From Candidatus Bathyarchaeia archaeon (lineage in GTDB: Archaea; Thermoproteota; Bathyarchaeia; Bathyarchaeales; DTEX01): 36,204 nucleotides of DNA. This document shows positions 7,299-15,181 of the stretch, one piece after another. Within the stretch, counting starts at the first letter, position 1. Each line of letters starts with the position of its first letter. The position numbers and the translations under genes are program-made. The notes under the pieces are model-generated. The model ran no database searches. It had not been told where the DNA came from and saw nothing but the letters and a program-made list of their open reading frames with translations. The stretch spans positions 1 through 36,204 of the forward strand of contig JAWBXB010000012.1 in the NCBI GenBank assembly GCA_038868075.1, read 5' to 3'.

Positions 7299-8469
7299 GT
7301 TAAATCTTAAGCCTGGAGTAGCATATATTAGAGAGGATAAAATAGGGAGCCTCAAAAATGTAGATGCTATCATATTTGACTGTGACGGAGTGCTAATAGA
7401 TATCAGAGAATCCTATGATAAAGCCATTCTAAAGACAGTTTCTCAAATATTTGAGTGGTTAACTGGAAATAAAATTCCAGAAGAAGTGCTTTCTAATGAA
7501 GCAATATTTCTCTTCAGAAAAAGCGGCGGCTTCAATAATGATTGGGACGTAGTCTACGGCATCTTAATGTTCCTTTTATCCGAGTTACCAAGAGATATGC
7601 TTGACAAAATTAGCAAACTAATAAATGTATGCGCGGATGAGAGAGATGCAGTAGAGCGTTTATCCGCAATAAAGAATAAATCTTATGTGGATTTGGAAGA
7701 CTTTAGAATCCCCTTCTCTTATGGAGACTTAACTTCTAAACTTAAAGGCTTCGCGAATCTTCTTGATGCAACTGGTATAACCTCGGTTGATAAAATCATA
7801 CTTAACTCCGGAAAAATCCCGAGAGAACTCTACAATCTCCTAAAAAAATTCCTTTATGGCTCTGGAAGGGTTAGTGAAAATGTGATTGGAAGGGTCTTTG
7901 AAGAAGTATTTTGTGGATCAAATCTCTTTGAGGAAATCTATGGTGTTAGATCTAGGGTTTATGGTGGATTAGGTATGATAGAGAATGGGAAGCCAATAAT
8001 TAAGCCTGAGACCCTGAGCCGCTTATCCGCAATTTTGAGTGGAGCAAGGTTCGGCATAGCTTCTGGTAGCAGATTTAAATCTGCAAGACATATATTGGGT
8101 GATCTCCTACAATGGTTTAGCCCTAAAGCCAAGATCTTCTTAGATGATATTGAAGAGTTCGAGGAGGAATACGTGAAAAAGGGGATGAATTTAAGCCTTA
8201 AAAAGCCAAATCCATTCTCACTTTTTAAGTCGGCTGAAAATCTGGAGCCGTTTAGATTTGCACTTTATGTCGGTGATTCAATGGAGGATGCTTTAATGGT
8301 TGAGAGGGCTAGAAGGCTTGATTCAAGATTCTTATTCGCCGGTGTTTACGAGTATACGAGCATGAAGAGTAAAATGATGGAAGAATTTCTTAAGTTCGGT
8401 GGTGACATTATAATGCCATCTGTTAATGAGATTCCAGATGTTATTGAAGCATTGGGGTGCGAGATTTGA
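7279..8469 (+). CDS. HAD-superfamily hydrolase in the his operon, candidate histidinol-phosphate phosphatase
   Basis: A 396-residue HAD phosphohydrolase. Motif I is IIFDCDGVLID (about residues 31-41), motif II is probably the FGIASGS segment, and motif IV is LYVGDSMEDALMVERA near the C-terminus, so the catalytic Asp residues are present. About 190 residues, more than most HAD phosphatases carry, lie between motifs I and II and form an unrecognised cap. The gene overlaps both hisC and hisB, so it is co-translated with enzymes acting before and after dephosphorylation. No other histidinol-phosphatase (PHP type, or fused HisB-N) is present here. Assignment as HolPase rests on position plus the known existence of HAD-type HolPases; it is inference. 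Confidence 0.75.
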   Translation: MSGKYIELNLKPGVAYIREDKIGSLKNVDAIIFDCDGVLIDIRESYDKAILKTVSQIFEWLTGNKIPEEVLSNEAIFLFRKSGGFNNDWDVVYGILMFLLSELPRDMLDKISKLINVCADERDAVERLSAIKNKSYVDLEDFRIPFSYGDLTSKLKGFANLLDATGITSVDKIILNSGKIPRELYNLLKKFLYGSGRVSENVIGRVFEEVFCGSNLFEEIYGVRSRVYGGLGMIENGKPIIKPETLSRLSAILSGARFGIASGSRFKSARHILGDLLQWFSPKAKIFLDDIEEFEEEYVKKGMNLSLKKPNPFSLFKSAENLEPFRFALYVGDSMEDALMVERARRLDSRFLFAGVYEYTSMKSKMMEEFLKFGGDIIMPSVNEIPDVIEALGCEI

Positions 8470-9041
8470 GGGAAGCTGAATATTATAGGAAGACATCTGA
8501 AACCGAGGTTAAAGTTAGGGTTAAACTGGACGGCTCCGGGATAGCGAGTATCCGTACAGGCATCTCTTTTCTAGACCATATGCTTAAGTCTCTGTCATCC
8601 CATAGCCTAATCGACATGTCTATTGAAGCATCCGGCGATTTAAGTCATCATGTTGTTGAAGATGTCGCCATATGTCTGGGCGAAGCCATAAGAAAGGCTC
8701 TTGGCGACATGGTTAGCGTAAGGAGATTTGGTTACGCTATTGTTCCAATGGACTGTTCGCTTGCATTTGCGGCAATAGACCTATCTAATAGGCCATACTC
8801 AAAAATCGACTTGAAGATTGAGGGTGGACATATAGAGGACACTCCCCGCGAAGACATATATCACTTCTTAGAGACTCTAGCAAACTCGCTTAGAGCAAAC
8901 ATACACATATGGGTCCAATATGGCTTGAATGATCACCATAAGGTTGAGGCGGCTTTTAAGGCTCTAGCCCTCTCATTGAGACAAGCGGTCTCAATAGATC
9001 CATTAAGGAGTGGAGTACCTAGCTCTAAAGGTGTCTTATAA
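8466..9041 (+). CDS. hisB: Imidazoleglycerol-phosphate dehydratase HisB
   Basis: Dehydrates imidazole-glycerol phosphate to imidazole-acetol phosphate with Mn. Metal-binding signatures are visible: SFLDHMLKSLSSH, DLSHHVVEDVAICLGEA, and a C-terminal LNDHHKVEAAFKALALSLRQA. It is monofunctional, with no phosphatase domain. I favour TTG 8466, overlapping the preceding TGA as TTGA and preceded by GGGGTG; GTG at 8457 is the alternative and adds three residues. The stop overlaps the hisH start as TAATG. Confidence 0.93.
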   Translation: MREAEYYRKTSETEVKVRVKLDGSGIASIRTGISFLDHMLKSLSSHSLIDMSIEASGDLSHHVVEDVAICLGEAIRKALGDMVSVRRFGYAIVPMDCSLAFAAIDLSNRPYSKIDLKIEGGHIEDTPREDIYHFLETLANSLRANIHIWVQYGLNDHHKVEAAFKALALSLRQAVSIDPLRSGVPSSKGVL

Positions 9042-9646
9042 TGCCCAGGGCAACTATAATAAACTATGGTGTCGGAAACCTATTTAGCATAAAATGCTCC
9101 TTGGAAAGAAACGGTTTCACTACGACCCTATGCTCAAGCATATCGCCCTCACTCAGAGATGCAGATGCTATAATTCTTCCAGGGGTTGGCAATTTTAGGG
9201 CTATAGAGAATATGCGGGACATTATTGATGAATTAATAGGGATTATTAGGGGTGGTGTACCAACTTTGGGAATATGCCTTGGCATGCAGATCCTCCTCGA
9301 TGAGAGTGAAGAAAGCTTCTGTAGGGGACTGGGCATTATACACGGTAAAGTTGTTAGGCTACCTTCTAGCGTTAAAATTCCACATATTGGCTGGAATAAC
9401 CTAGAAATAATTAATCCATTAGAGATACTGGATGATGTAAATGAAGGAGACTATTTCTATTTCGCCCATAGCTATTATCCCATGCCATCAAGTAGAGACG
9501 TTATTGTCGCAGAGACAGAGTATGGTGTTAGATTTACATCCGTCATAGCGTATAGGAACATTTTTGGAGTCCAATTCCATCCGGAAAAATCTGGAAGAGC
9601 AGGTGAGAAAATAATTAGAAATTTCCTGAGGATCATTAAGCAATGA
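9041..9646 (+). CDS. hisH: Imidazole glycerol phosphate synthase, glutaminase subunit HisH
   Basis: A class I glutamine amidotransferase that supplies ammonia to HisF. The nucleophile lies in LGICLGMQIL, and the His/Glu partners lie in FGVQFHPEKSG at the C-terminus. The N-terminal IINYGVGNLFSI and the LPGVGNF oxyanion motif are typical. Length is 201 residues. The ATG overlaps the hisB stop by one base. The partner HisF is two genes downstream. Confidence 0.94.
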   Translation: MPRATIINYGVGNLFSIKCSLERNGFTTTLCSSISPSLRDADAIILPGVGNFRAIENMRDIIDELIGIIRGGVPTLGICLGMQILLDESEESFCRGLGIIHGKVVRLPSSVKIPHIGWNNLEIINPLEILDDVNEGDYFYFAHSYYPMPSSRDVIVAETEYGVRFTSVIAYRNIFGVQFHPEKSGRAGEKIIRNFLRIIKQ

Positions 9647-9665
9647 TTTCTAGGGGATGTTATAC

Positions 9666-10391
9666 TTGCTTATAATACCAGCTGTCGACATAATGGGCGG
9701 TAAAGTTGTTAGATTGGTGAGGGGGGATCCTGAACAAGCGAAATCATATGATTATTTAGGTGACCCTGTAACCGTTGCCAAAAGATGGGAGTCTGAGGGT
9801 GCACAGCTAATTCATGTTGTGGATTTGGATGCAGCTCTCGGATTTGGGGAGAATACGCGGATTATAGAGAATATCACTCACTCAGTAAATATTCCAGTGC
9901 AGGTTGGGGGTGGAATAAGAAGTGTTGAGCGGGCGCATCGGTTAGTTGATGCTGGTGTTACAAGGATAGTTCTTGGCTCCCTAGCCTTCAAAAGTATAGA
10001 ATCCCTCAAACTTCTTTTGGAGAATCTTGGAAGCGAAAGAATAGTTATAGCCCTAGACTACTTGAATAACAGGGTTATGATTGGTGGCTGGAGGGAATCG
10101 GCACATTTAACGCTAAGAGAAGCCGCTGTATTCTTCTCATCCCTGGGGGTGAAATATTTCTTGGTCACATCGATTAAGCATGATGGGGTAATGATGGGTC
10201 CTGATGTGGAGGGTTTATCTAGAATTCTTGATTTAGGTGTTAATATAATGGCTTCTGGTGGAATAAGGAGCTTGAATGATATAGCCGTTTTAAGGGATCT
10301 AGGCGTTTACGGCGTTATTATTGGTAGGGCATTATACGAGGGCTACTTCACGCTTAAGGAAGCCTTAAAAATATCATTGGGCAGAGAATAA
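9666..10391 (+). CDS. hisA: ProFAR isomerase HisA
   Basis: A (beta/alpha)8 isomerase converting ProFAR to PRFAR. The N-terminus LIIPAVDIMGGKVVRLVRGD carries the catalytic Asp, and the second phosphate loop VMASGGIRSLND is clear. I choose TTG at 9666: it yields MLIIPAVDI, the normal HisA N-terminus, and AGGGGATG lies 7 bases upstream. The ATG at 9657 sits inside that ribosome-binding site. It shares the half-barrel IPVQVGGGIRS block with HisF, reflecting their common origin. Confidence 0.92.
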   Translation: MLIIPAVDIMGGKVVRLVRGDPEQAKSYDYLGDPVTVAKRWESEGAQLIHVVDLDAALGFGENTRIIENITHSVNIPVQVGGGIRSVERAHRLVDAGVTRIVLGSLAFKSIESLKLLLENLGSERIVIALDYLNNRVMIGGWRESAHLTLREAAVFFSSLGVKYFLVTSIKHDGVMMGPDVEGLSRILDLGVNIMASGGIRSLNDIAVLRDLGVYGVIIGRALYEGYFTLKEALKISLGRE

Positions 10392-10421
10392 TTGTTTGTG
10401 TCAGGTAGGGAAGGGCTAAGA

Positions 10422-11225
10422 ATGGCACTAACAAAGCGTATAATTCCATGTCTAGATGTTGATCACGGCAGGGTTGTTAAGGGAATAAATTTTGTTGGTT
10501 TAAGGGATGCTGGCGACCCTGTTGAGCTTGCCAGGCGCTATTGTGATGATGGTGCAGATGAAATTGTCTTCCTTGATATAACAGCTTCGGCAGAGAAGAG
10601 GAGCATATTGAAGGATGTTGTTAGGGCTGTAGCTGCCGAGATAAATATACCATTCACTGTTGGGGGTGGAATAAGAAGTATTGAGGATGTTAATATTGTC
10701 CTATCGAGTGGGGCTGATAAAATATCTATTAATACGGCGGCTGTTGAAAGACCATGGCTGATAGGGGAGATCGCTGAAACATTCGGTTCACAATGCGTTG
10801 TTTTGGCTATAGACGCCAAGAGAAGATATGAGCGGAGGCTGGATAGAATAGTTTTAGATACCGCTGAAGGTCCATGCTGGTTTGAAGTTTACACGCATGG
10901 CGGTCGTAAACCAACTGGTTTAGATGCTCTTGAATGGGCTGCTAAAGGTGCTGAGTTAGGCGCCGGAGAGATATTGCTGACATCAATGGATAGAGACGGA
11001 ACAGAGAATGGGTACGATATTGAATTGACTAGGAGCATTGCTGAACGCGTGAATATACCAGTTATAGCTAGCGGCGGAGCTGGTAAGCCAGAGCATTTTT
11101 TCGAGGCTTTCACGCTTGGTAAGGCTGATGCTGCATTAGCAGCATCAGTTTTCCACTATAGTAAGTATCCTATACCAGTCATTAAACGCTTTCTAAGCGA
11201 GAGGAGTGTGCCCGTTAGGATTTGA
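10422..11225 (+). CDS. hisF: Imidazole glycerol phosphate synthase, cyclase subunit HisF
   Basis: Forms imidazole-glycerol phosphate and AICAR from PRFAR and HisH-derived ammonia. Motifs are [21 protein letters not shown] (catalytic Asp), [29 protein letters not shown] (second catalytic Asp) and [13 protein letters not shown]. The ATG at 10422 is used because HisF proteins begin at the [11 protein letters not shown] block; the frame is open further upstream from a TTG at 10392, but that adds ten unlikely residues. Length from ATG is 267 residues. Confidence 0.94.
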   Translation: MALTKRIIPCLDVDHGRVVKGINFVGLRDAGDPVELARRYCDDGADEIVFLDITASAEKRSILKDVVRAVAAEINIPFTVGGGIRSIEDVNIVLSSGADKISINTAAVERPWLIGEIAETFGSQCVVLAIDAKRRYERRLDRIVLDTAEGPCWFEVYTHGGRKPTGLDALEWAAKGAELGAGEILLTSMDRDGTENGYDIELTRSIAERVNIPVIASGGAGKPEHFFEAFTLGKADAALAASVFHYSKYPIPVIKRFLSERSVPVRI

Positions 11226-11563
11226 GGAGCCTAAAAACCGTTAAAATAGGTGAGCTTAACTTTGAGAAGCGCGGTGGGCTTCTGCCAGTAGTAGTACAAG
11301 AATACGGTTCTGGAAGAGTCTTAACATTAGCCTATGTGAATAGAGAGGCGGTGGAAAGGACCGTTGAGACTGGGTATGCGCACTTCTTTAGGCGCTCACA
11401 TGGTAAGGTTATGATGAAGGGAGAGACATCTGGAAATATTCAAGAAATCGTTGAAATACTTGTCGACTGTGATCACGATGCACTATTATATATTGTGAAG
11501 CCTAAGGGTCCAGCATGTCATCTGGGCGAAGAGACATGCTTCCACAATAGGTTGAGGAAGTAG
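11222..11563 (+). CDS. hisI: Phosphoribosyl-AMP cyclohydrolase HisI
   Basis: Opens the adenine ring of phosphoribosyl-AMP. The 113 residues contain the family core: [45 protein letters not shown] and [12 protein letters not shown], with the Zn-binding Cys and Mg-binding Asp residues. It is not fused to a HisE domain, and no hisE follows. The start is TTG overlapping the hisF stop as TTGA. It is the last gene of the operon and ends 9 bases from a convergent gene. Confidence 0.93.
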   Translation: MRSLKTVKIGELNFEKRGGLLPVVVQEYGSGRVLTLAYVNREAVERTVETGYAHFFRRSHGKVMMKGETSGNIQEIVEILVDCDHDALLYIVKPKGPACHLGEETCFHNRLRK

Positions 11564-11571
11564 CCCTCTTC

Positions 11572-12519
11572 CTATGCTACCTTAACTTCGCCCCTCTTTA
11601 ATGTGCTGGTAATCTTACAGAAGTGGCATGGCATCCCCTCTAAGGATGTTGGCATACTACATGTAGGGCACTCGTATATTTTGATTTCACGGTTACCTAA
11701 TGCTATCTCAAGATTAGGCAGTATCCTCTTAAAGTGGGAATTAATGAATGAATGTTTAAAATTTGGCATCTTTTCGGCTATGATATTTAGCAATTCTTTC
11801 CTCTTTTGCATTCTAGATCCCTTGGAGAACTGGCATTCAATTGTTCTAATCGGCAATCCCCTATACTCGGCATAGAGGAGGCACTCAAAATCAGTTAATC
11901 CTATGAGAGGCTTTATTTTCGGCACAAGCTTTGGATGCGTTTTTGGCAGATATGGTTTTAGCCTCAGCATAGATTCAACATTGCCTTCTATATAGAAATT
12001 GAAGAGGGCTTCAACTGTATCATCTAAGTTATGTCCAGTTGCGATCTTAGTTAGACCTAGATCATATGCGATTTTATTAAGCAAGTAGCGTTTTATTGCT
12101 CCACAAGCCGAGCATATCTTCCTGCCATAAATGGTCTGCTTAAAATCCTCTATCTTAAAACCTAGATCCTTCTCCAGACTAAATACGACAAGATTTCTAT
12201 CTAACATTTTAGCAAGCGACTCAACCCTTTCTAGGCAATGCTTCGAGTATTCTGGAACACCCAAGTCAATATAAATTAGAGTCATATCGATCTTCTCAAA
12301 GAGGGAGTTTAAAATATATGCTAAACTTGAGCTATCCTTTCCACCTGAGACAGCTACACCTATCTTATCATTTTTAGATAGCATTTTATGAGCGTCAATA
12401 GTGTGTTTTACTCTCCTTTCCGTTAGAAGCATAAAACAGTCGGGGCAAAGATTAAGGTTAGAGTGGGCTAAGTAAACCTCAGCCTTACCCATCTTACATC
12501 TGTTACATCTGCTAACCAT
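11572..12519 (-). CDS. tRNA 2-thiolation protein, TtuA/Ncs6 (NcsA) family
   Basis: A PP-loop ATPase that adenylates a tRNA uridine (position 34 or 54) before sulfur insertion. The N-terminus has a Zn finger (CNRCKMG...CPDC), then the PP-loop AVSGGKDSSSLAY (about residue 55 onward), then KICSACGAIKRYLL and TIECQFSKGSR, whose three Cys match the [4Fe-4S] ligands of the TtuA group. The C-terminus has a second finger (CPTCSMP...CHFC). The ATG at 12519 is chosen (MVSRCNRC); the frame extends 8 codons upstream to a TTG without clear support. It is divergent from the TrmB-like gene and convergent with hisI. Confidence 0.87.
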   Translation of the reverse strand: MVSRCNRCKMGKAEVYLAHSNLNLCPDCFMLLTERRVKHTIDAHKMLSKNDKIGVAVSGGKDSSSLAYILNSLFEKIDMTLIYIDLGVPEYSKHCLERVESLAKMLDRNLVVFSLEKDLGFKIEDFKQTIYGRKICSACGAIKRYLLNKIAYDLGLTKIATGHNLDDTVEALFNFYIEGNVESMLRLKPYLPKTHPKLVPKIKPLIGLTDFECLLYAEYRGLPIRTIECQFSKGSRMQKRKELLNIIAEKMPNFKHSFINSHFKRILPNLEIALGNREIKIYECPTCSMPTSLEGMPCHFCKITSTLKRGEVKVA

Positions 12520-12563
12520 TAGTTGACTCCACGCCTCTCTCAATCCTTAAGTGAATGTCAATT

Positions 12564-12594
12564 GTATAGATTTTTGTTCTGAATTAATCTATAC
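12564..12594. promoter_or_regulatory. Perfect inverted repeat, candidate operator in a divergent promoter region
   Basis: GTATAGATT (12564-12572) and AATCTATAC (12586-12594) form a 9-bp perfect inverted repeat whose half-sites are 22 bp apart, two helical turns. It lies between the divergent thiolation gene and the TrmB-like regulator, a usual place for autoregulation. Which protein binds is inferred. Confidence 0.5.
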
Positions 12595-12716
12595 TTTTCG
12601 TCACTACTCTTCTTTCAGAAGGATAAAATATGTGTTTAAGAGATCTAATATCTGAATTCCAGCTATAGACTTTGAAGAATAGAAGTCAAATATTAGTGGG
12701 GGATGAAAGGATATCC

Positions 12717-13598
12717 ATGACTCAAGTTGTCGGAGAATATAAAAAAGTTTCTGAAAAGAAGCAGAATATGGGTGAATTGAAAAAGGTTCTTGAGAATGAG
12801 GAAAAGAGTAGGGTTATTAATAGGATAGAAAGTACCCTCATGAAGCTTGGTCTCTCAAGAAATGAGGCGAAAGTTTACACTTTCCTCATTAGGAAGGGGG
12901 AGGCGAAAGCTAGCGAAATATCGAATGCTCTACTGCTCAATAGGACAGAGACATATAGGATATTAATGAACCTTCAGAGAATTGGTTTAGTATCAACTGT
13001 TTTTGAGAAGCCGTTGAGGTTCGTTGCTCTACCACTTGAGAAATCACTTAGCTTGCTAATAGAGGCTAAAAAGATGAACATAAATATGCTTGAAATCGAG
13101 AAGGAGAAGATAATTGAAAGCTGGCGTTTGCTACCTAAACATGATATTCCTATGCTTCAGAGGGAAATCTTTCAGGTTCTTGAAGGATATGAGCATATAA
13201 ATTTAAAAGTTAGGGATATGATCGAGAATTCTGAGAGCGAAATATATGCTTGTATGTCAGAGGATTATTTGGGTCGCTTCTATTATGCTGGGCTACTAGA
13301 TATTTTAGAGAAGAATGCGCGGAAAGGAATTAAAGTCATGTTTATAATGAATGACTCCCCGAAAAACACCTTCTTCACTAAAGATTTGAAGAAAAGCAAT
13401 ATTAAGTGTTTAAAGTTTAATCCCGAGGAAATACCCTTCTTTATTATCTCAGATAATAAGGAGCTAATATTATTTCTCAATTATTTTACTGGTGAGCATA
13501 AAATAGGTAGACCAGCTGCTCTCTACACGAATTGCTCTGTTCTTATAAAGGCTCTTCATAGGCTCTTCCAGAGTTTTTGGGATAGCTCTGCCAAATAG
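12717..13598 (+). CDS. TrmB-family transcriptional regulator
   Basis: A 293-residue protein from ATG 12717, which is preceded by a strong GGGGGATGAAAGG; the frame is open to a TTG at 12672 but that lacks such a site. After about 40 charged residues comes a winged helix (STLMKLGLSRNEAKVYTFLIRKGEAKASEIS, then NRTETYRILMNLQRIGLVS), the TrmB N-terminal DNA-binding domain, a coiled linker (about 120-150) and a C-terminal domain of about 130 residues resembling the PLD-like effector part of TrmB proteins. Classical TrmB proteins sense sugars; the ligand here is unknown. It probably controls itself and/or the divergent thiolation gene. Confidence 0.78.
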   Translation: MTQVVGEYKKVSEKKQNMGELKKVLENEEKSRVINRIESTLMKLGLSRNEAKVYTFLIRKGEAKASEISNALLLNRTETYRILMNLQRIGLVSTVFEKPLRFVALPLEKSLSLLIEAKKMNINMLEIEKEKIIESWRLLPKHDIPMLQREIFQVLEGYEHINLKVRDMIENSESEIYACMSEDYLGRFYYAGLLDILEKNARKGIKVMFIMNDSPKNTFFTKDLKKSNIKCLKFNPEEIPFFIISDNKELILFLNYFTGEHKIGRPAALYTNCSVLIKALHRLFQSFWDSSAK

Positions 13599-13697
13599 GG
13601 AATGGAGATTGAGGATAATTGTTTAATTGAACTCGTGAACGTTGTATCTATATGAGACATAAAAAGGTTCTTCTATAATTTAAACTAAGTAGAAAGC

Positions 13698-13955
13698 ATG
13701 AAGCGGAGAAGATCAACGCTGGAAATATACATAGATATTCTTAAAAAAATCAGCTTGGGGGTCAGTAAGCCGACTAATCTTATGTATAAGACTAATCTAT
13801 CCTGGTTATCGCTGAATAAAGCCTTGAAATCATTAGTATCCCAGGGACTAATAATTGTTGTAGAAAAAGATGGAAGAAGATTCTATAAGATAACCGAGGA
13901 TGGGCGGAGGATTCTTGAGCAACTTGAGAAAGCTAGAAAACTATTGCTCGCATAA
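13698..13955 (+). CDS. Small winged-helix DNA-binding protein (paralogue 1 of 3)
   Basis: An 85-residue basic protein that is a single winged helix: helix RSTLEIYIDILKKIS, then KPTNLMYKTNLSW, a recognition-helix region (LNKALKSLVSQGL), a wing (VVEKDGRRFYKIT) and a C-terminal helix. It belongs to the small archaeal wHTH group annotated as HTH_45-like. Two close paralogues are in this window (14040-14330 and 32515-32772). A TATA-like element at about 13657-13680 would give a very short leader. Target unknown. Confidence 0.75.
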   Translation: MKRRRSTLEIYIDILKKISLGVSKPTNLMYKTNLSWLSLNKALKSLVSQGLIIVVEKDGRRFYKITEDGRRILEQLEKARKLLLA

Positions 13956-14039
13956 GGGTGTAACTAGTGAAGCGTTGATGGCGGTTACACAATTTTCATA
14001 AGAAAAAAGGAAATTATCGAATTTTTGCGGGTGGTTTTA

Positions 14040-14330
14040 ATGGTTAAGAAGAGATCAAAAATGGAGTTATATCTGGAGGTTTTAAGGACAATAAGTAGGG
14101 GGGTTAATAAGCCAACAAACATAATGTACAAATGTAATCTTTCTTGGATGAACTCTAGAGAGATCTTAAACTCACTTGTTGAACAAAATCTTGTCACAGT
14201 TATCGAAAATAATAATCGTAGAATCTATAGGATAACGGAGAGGGGGAGGAAAGTGCTGGAATACTTTGAGAATGCACCAAACATATTCTTGATATATAGG
14301 AGGCGGAGAGGCTCTTCCTCCCTTAAATAA
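14040..14330 (+). CDS. Small winged-helix DNA-binding protein (paralogue 2 of 3)
   Basis: A 96-residue protein with the same layout as its upstream neighbour: KMELYLEVLRTIS, KPTNIMYKCNLSW, then EILNSLVEQNL and a wing VIENNNRRIYRIT, with an extra basic tail (YRRRRGSSSLK). ATG 14040 (MVKKRSKME) is preferred over the in-frame upstream codon at 14025. It follows paralogue 1 by about 85 bases, suggesting tandem duplication. The short repeat GTGTAAC/GTTACAC (13958-13990) lies between them. Confidence 0.72.
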   Translation: MVKKRSKMELYLEVLRTISRGVNKPTNIMYKCNLSWMNSREILNSLVEQNLVTVIENNNRRIYRITERGRKVLEYFENAPNIFLIYRRRRGSSSLK

Positions 14331-14401
14331 TATTTCTCTCTTCCATTTTTGGTAAATATATCCGCCCAGATATTTTTAGCGAATAAATAGACATTTTAAT
14401 G

Positions 14402-14409
14402 CTTATATG
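14402..14409 (+). promoter_or_regulatory. TATA box of the shikimate operon
   Basis: The sequence cttatatg lies about 70 bases upstream of aroD and predicts transcription from about 14430-14435. Another AT-rich block (14350-14375) is a weaker alternative. Confidence 0.35.
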
Positions 14410-14476
14410 TTTGAAGAAAGCAGTTTTTCTTGTAATCTTTTAGTTACCATCTGTAAAATCGCTGAGTGGTTTAGAA

Positions 14477-15181
14477 TTGAAGGTGAAGATTTGCACTCCA
14501 ATACCTGCCGTGAATATTAGGGAGACCTTAAGAATGATTCAGAGCGCTGAGGTGAAGGGTGCCGACATAGTTGAGGTGCGATTTGATTATATGAGTCTCT
14601 CAGAAATAATGCGAGGTTTAGATAAGCTGGTGGATATTGTTAAGTGCTGTTCTGTACCTTTAATAGCAACTAATAGGGTTATTGAGCAGGGTGGGAGATG
14701 TTGTTTAAGTGAGGATCAGAGACTGAGAACACTTATTAAGGCTGCTGAAGCTGGCTTCACCTATGTTGATGTTGAGTTAACAACGAGGCGGCTTAATGAG
14801 GTTGTTGAGTCAGTTAAGAATTATGGGTCAAAGGTTATAGTGTCATTGCATGATTTTAACCATACACCTTCAATTCTAGATATGGAGAGGATTGTTAAGA
14901 AGCAAATGGAGGCTGGAGCTGATATATGCAAGATTATTACGATGGCGAACAATATTACGGATAATATTAATTGCTTAATCTTCACATATGAGATGAGTAA
15001 AAAAGTTGATTTGATCTGCTTCGCTATGGGTAATAGGGGTCTACTTTCAAGGGTTCTCTCACCGCTCTTCGGCGCATCATTTACCTACGCATCGCTTGAA
15101 GAGGGCGCTGAGACGGCGCCTGGGCAGATAACAATAGGGGAGTTGAGGGAGATTTATAGGAGGCTGGGGGTCGAGGTATGA
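14477..15181 (+). CDS. aroD: 3-dehydroquinate dehydratase, type I (AroD)
   Basis: Forms 3-dehydroshikimate through a Schiff-base lysine. The 234 residues show ADIVEVRFDYM, PLIATNR, IVSLHDFNHTP (catalytic His region), ICKIITMANNITDN (Schiff-base Lys) and a C-terminal APGQITIGELREIY block, all typical of type I enzymes. The start is TTG at 14477, the only start that precedes the first beta strand (KVKICTPI). The stop overlaps aroE as ATGA. First gene of a five-gene shikimate operon. Confidence 0.93.
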   Translation: MKVKICTPIPAVNIRETLRMIQSAEVKGADIVEVRFDYMSLSEIMRGLDKLVDIVKCCSVPLIATNRVIEQGGRCCLSEDQRLRTLIKAAEAGFTYVDVELTTRRLNEVVESVKNYGSKVIVSLHDFNHTPSILDMERIVKKQMEAGADICKIITMANNITDNINCLIFTYEMSKKVDLICFAMGNRGLLSRVLSPLFGASFTYASLEEGAETAPGQITIGELREIYRRLGVEV

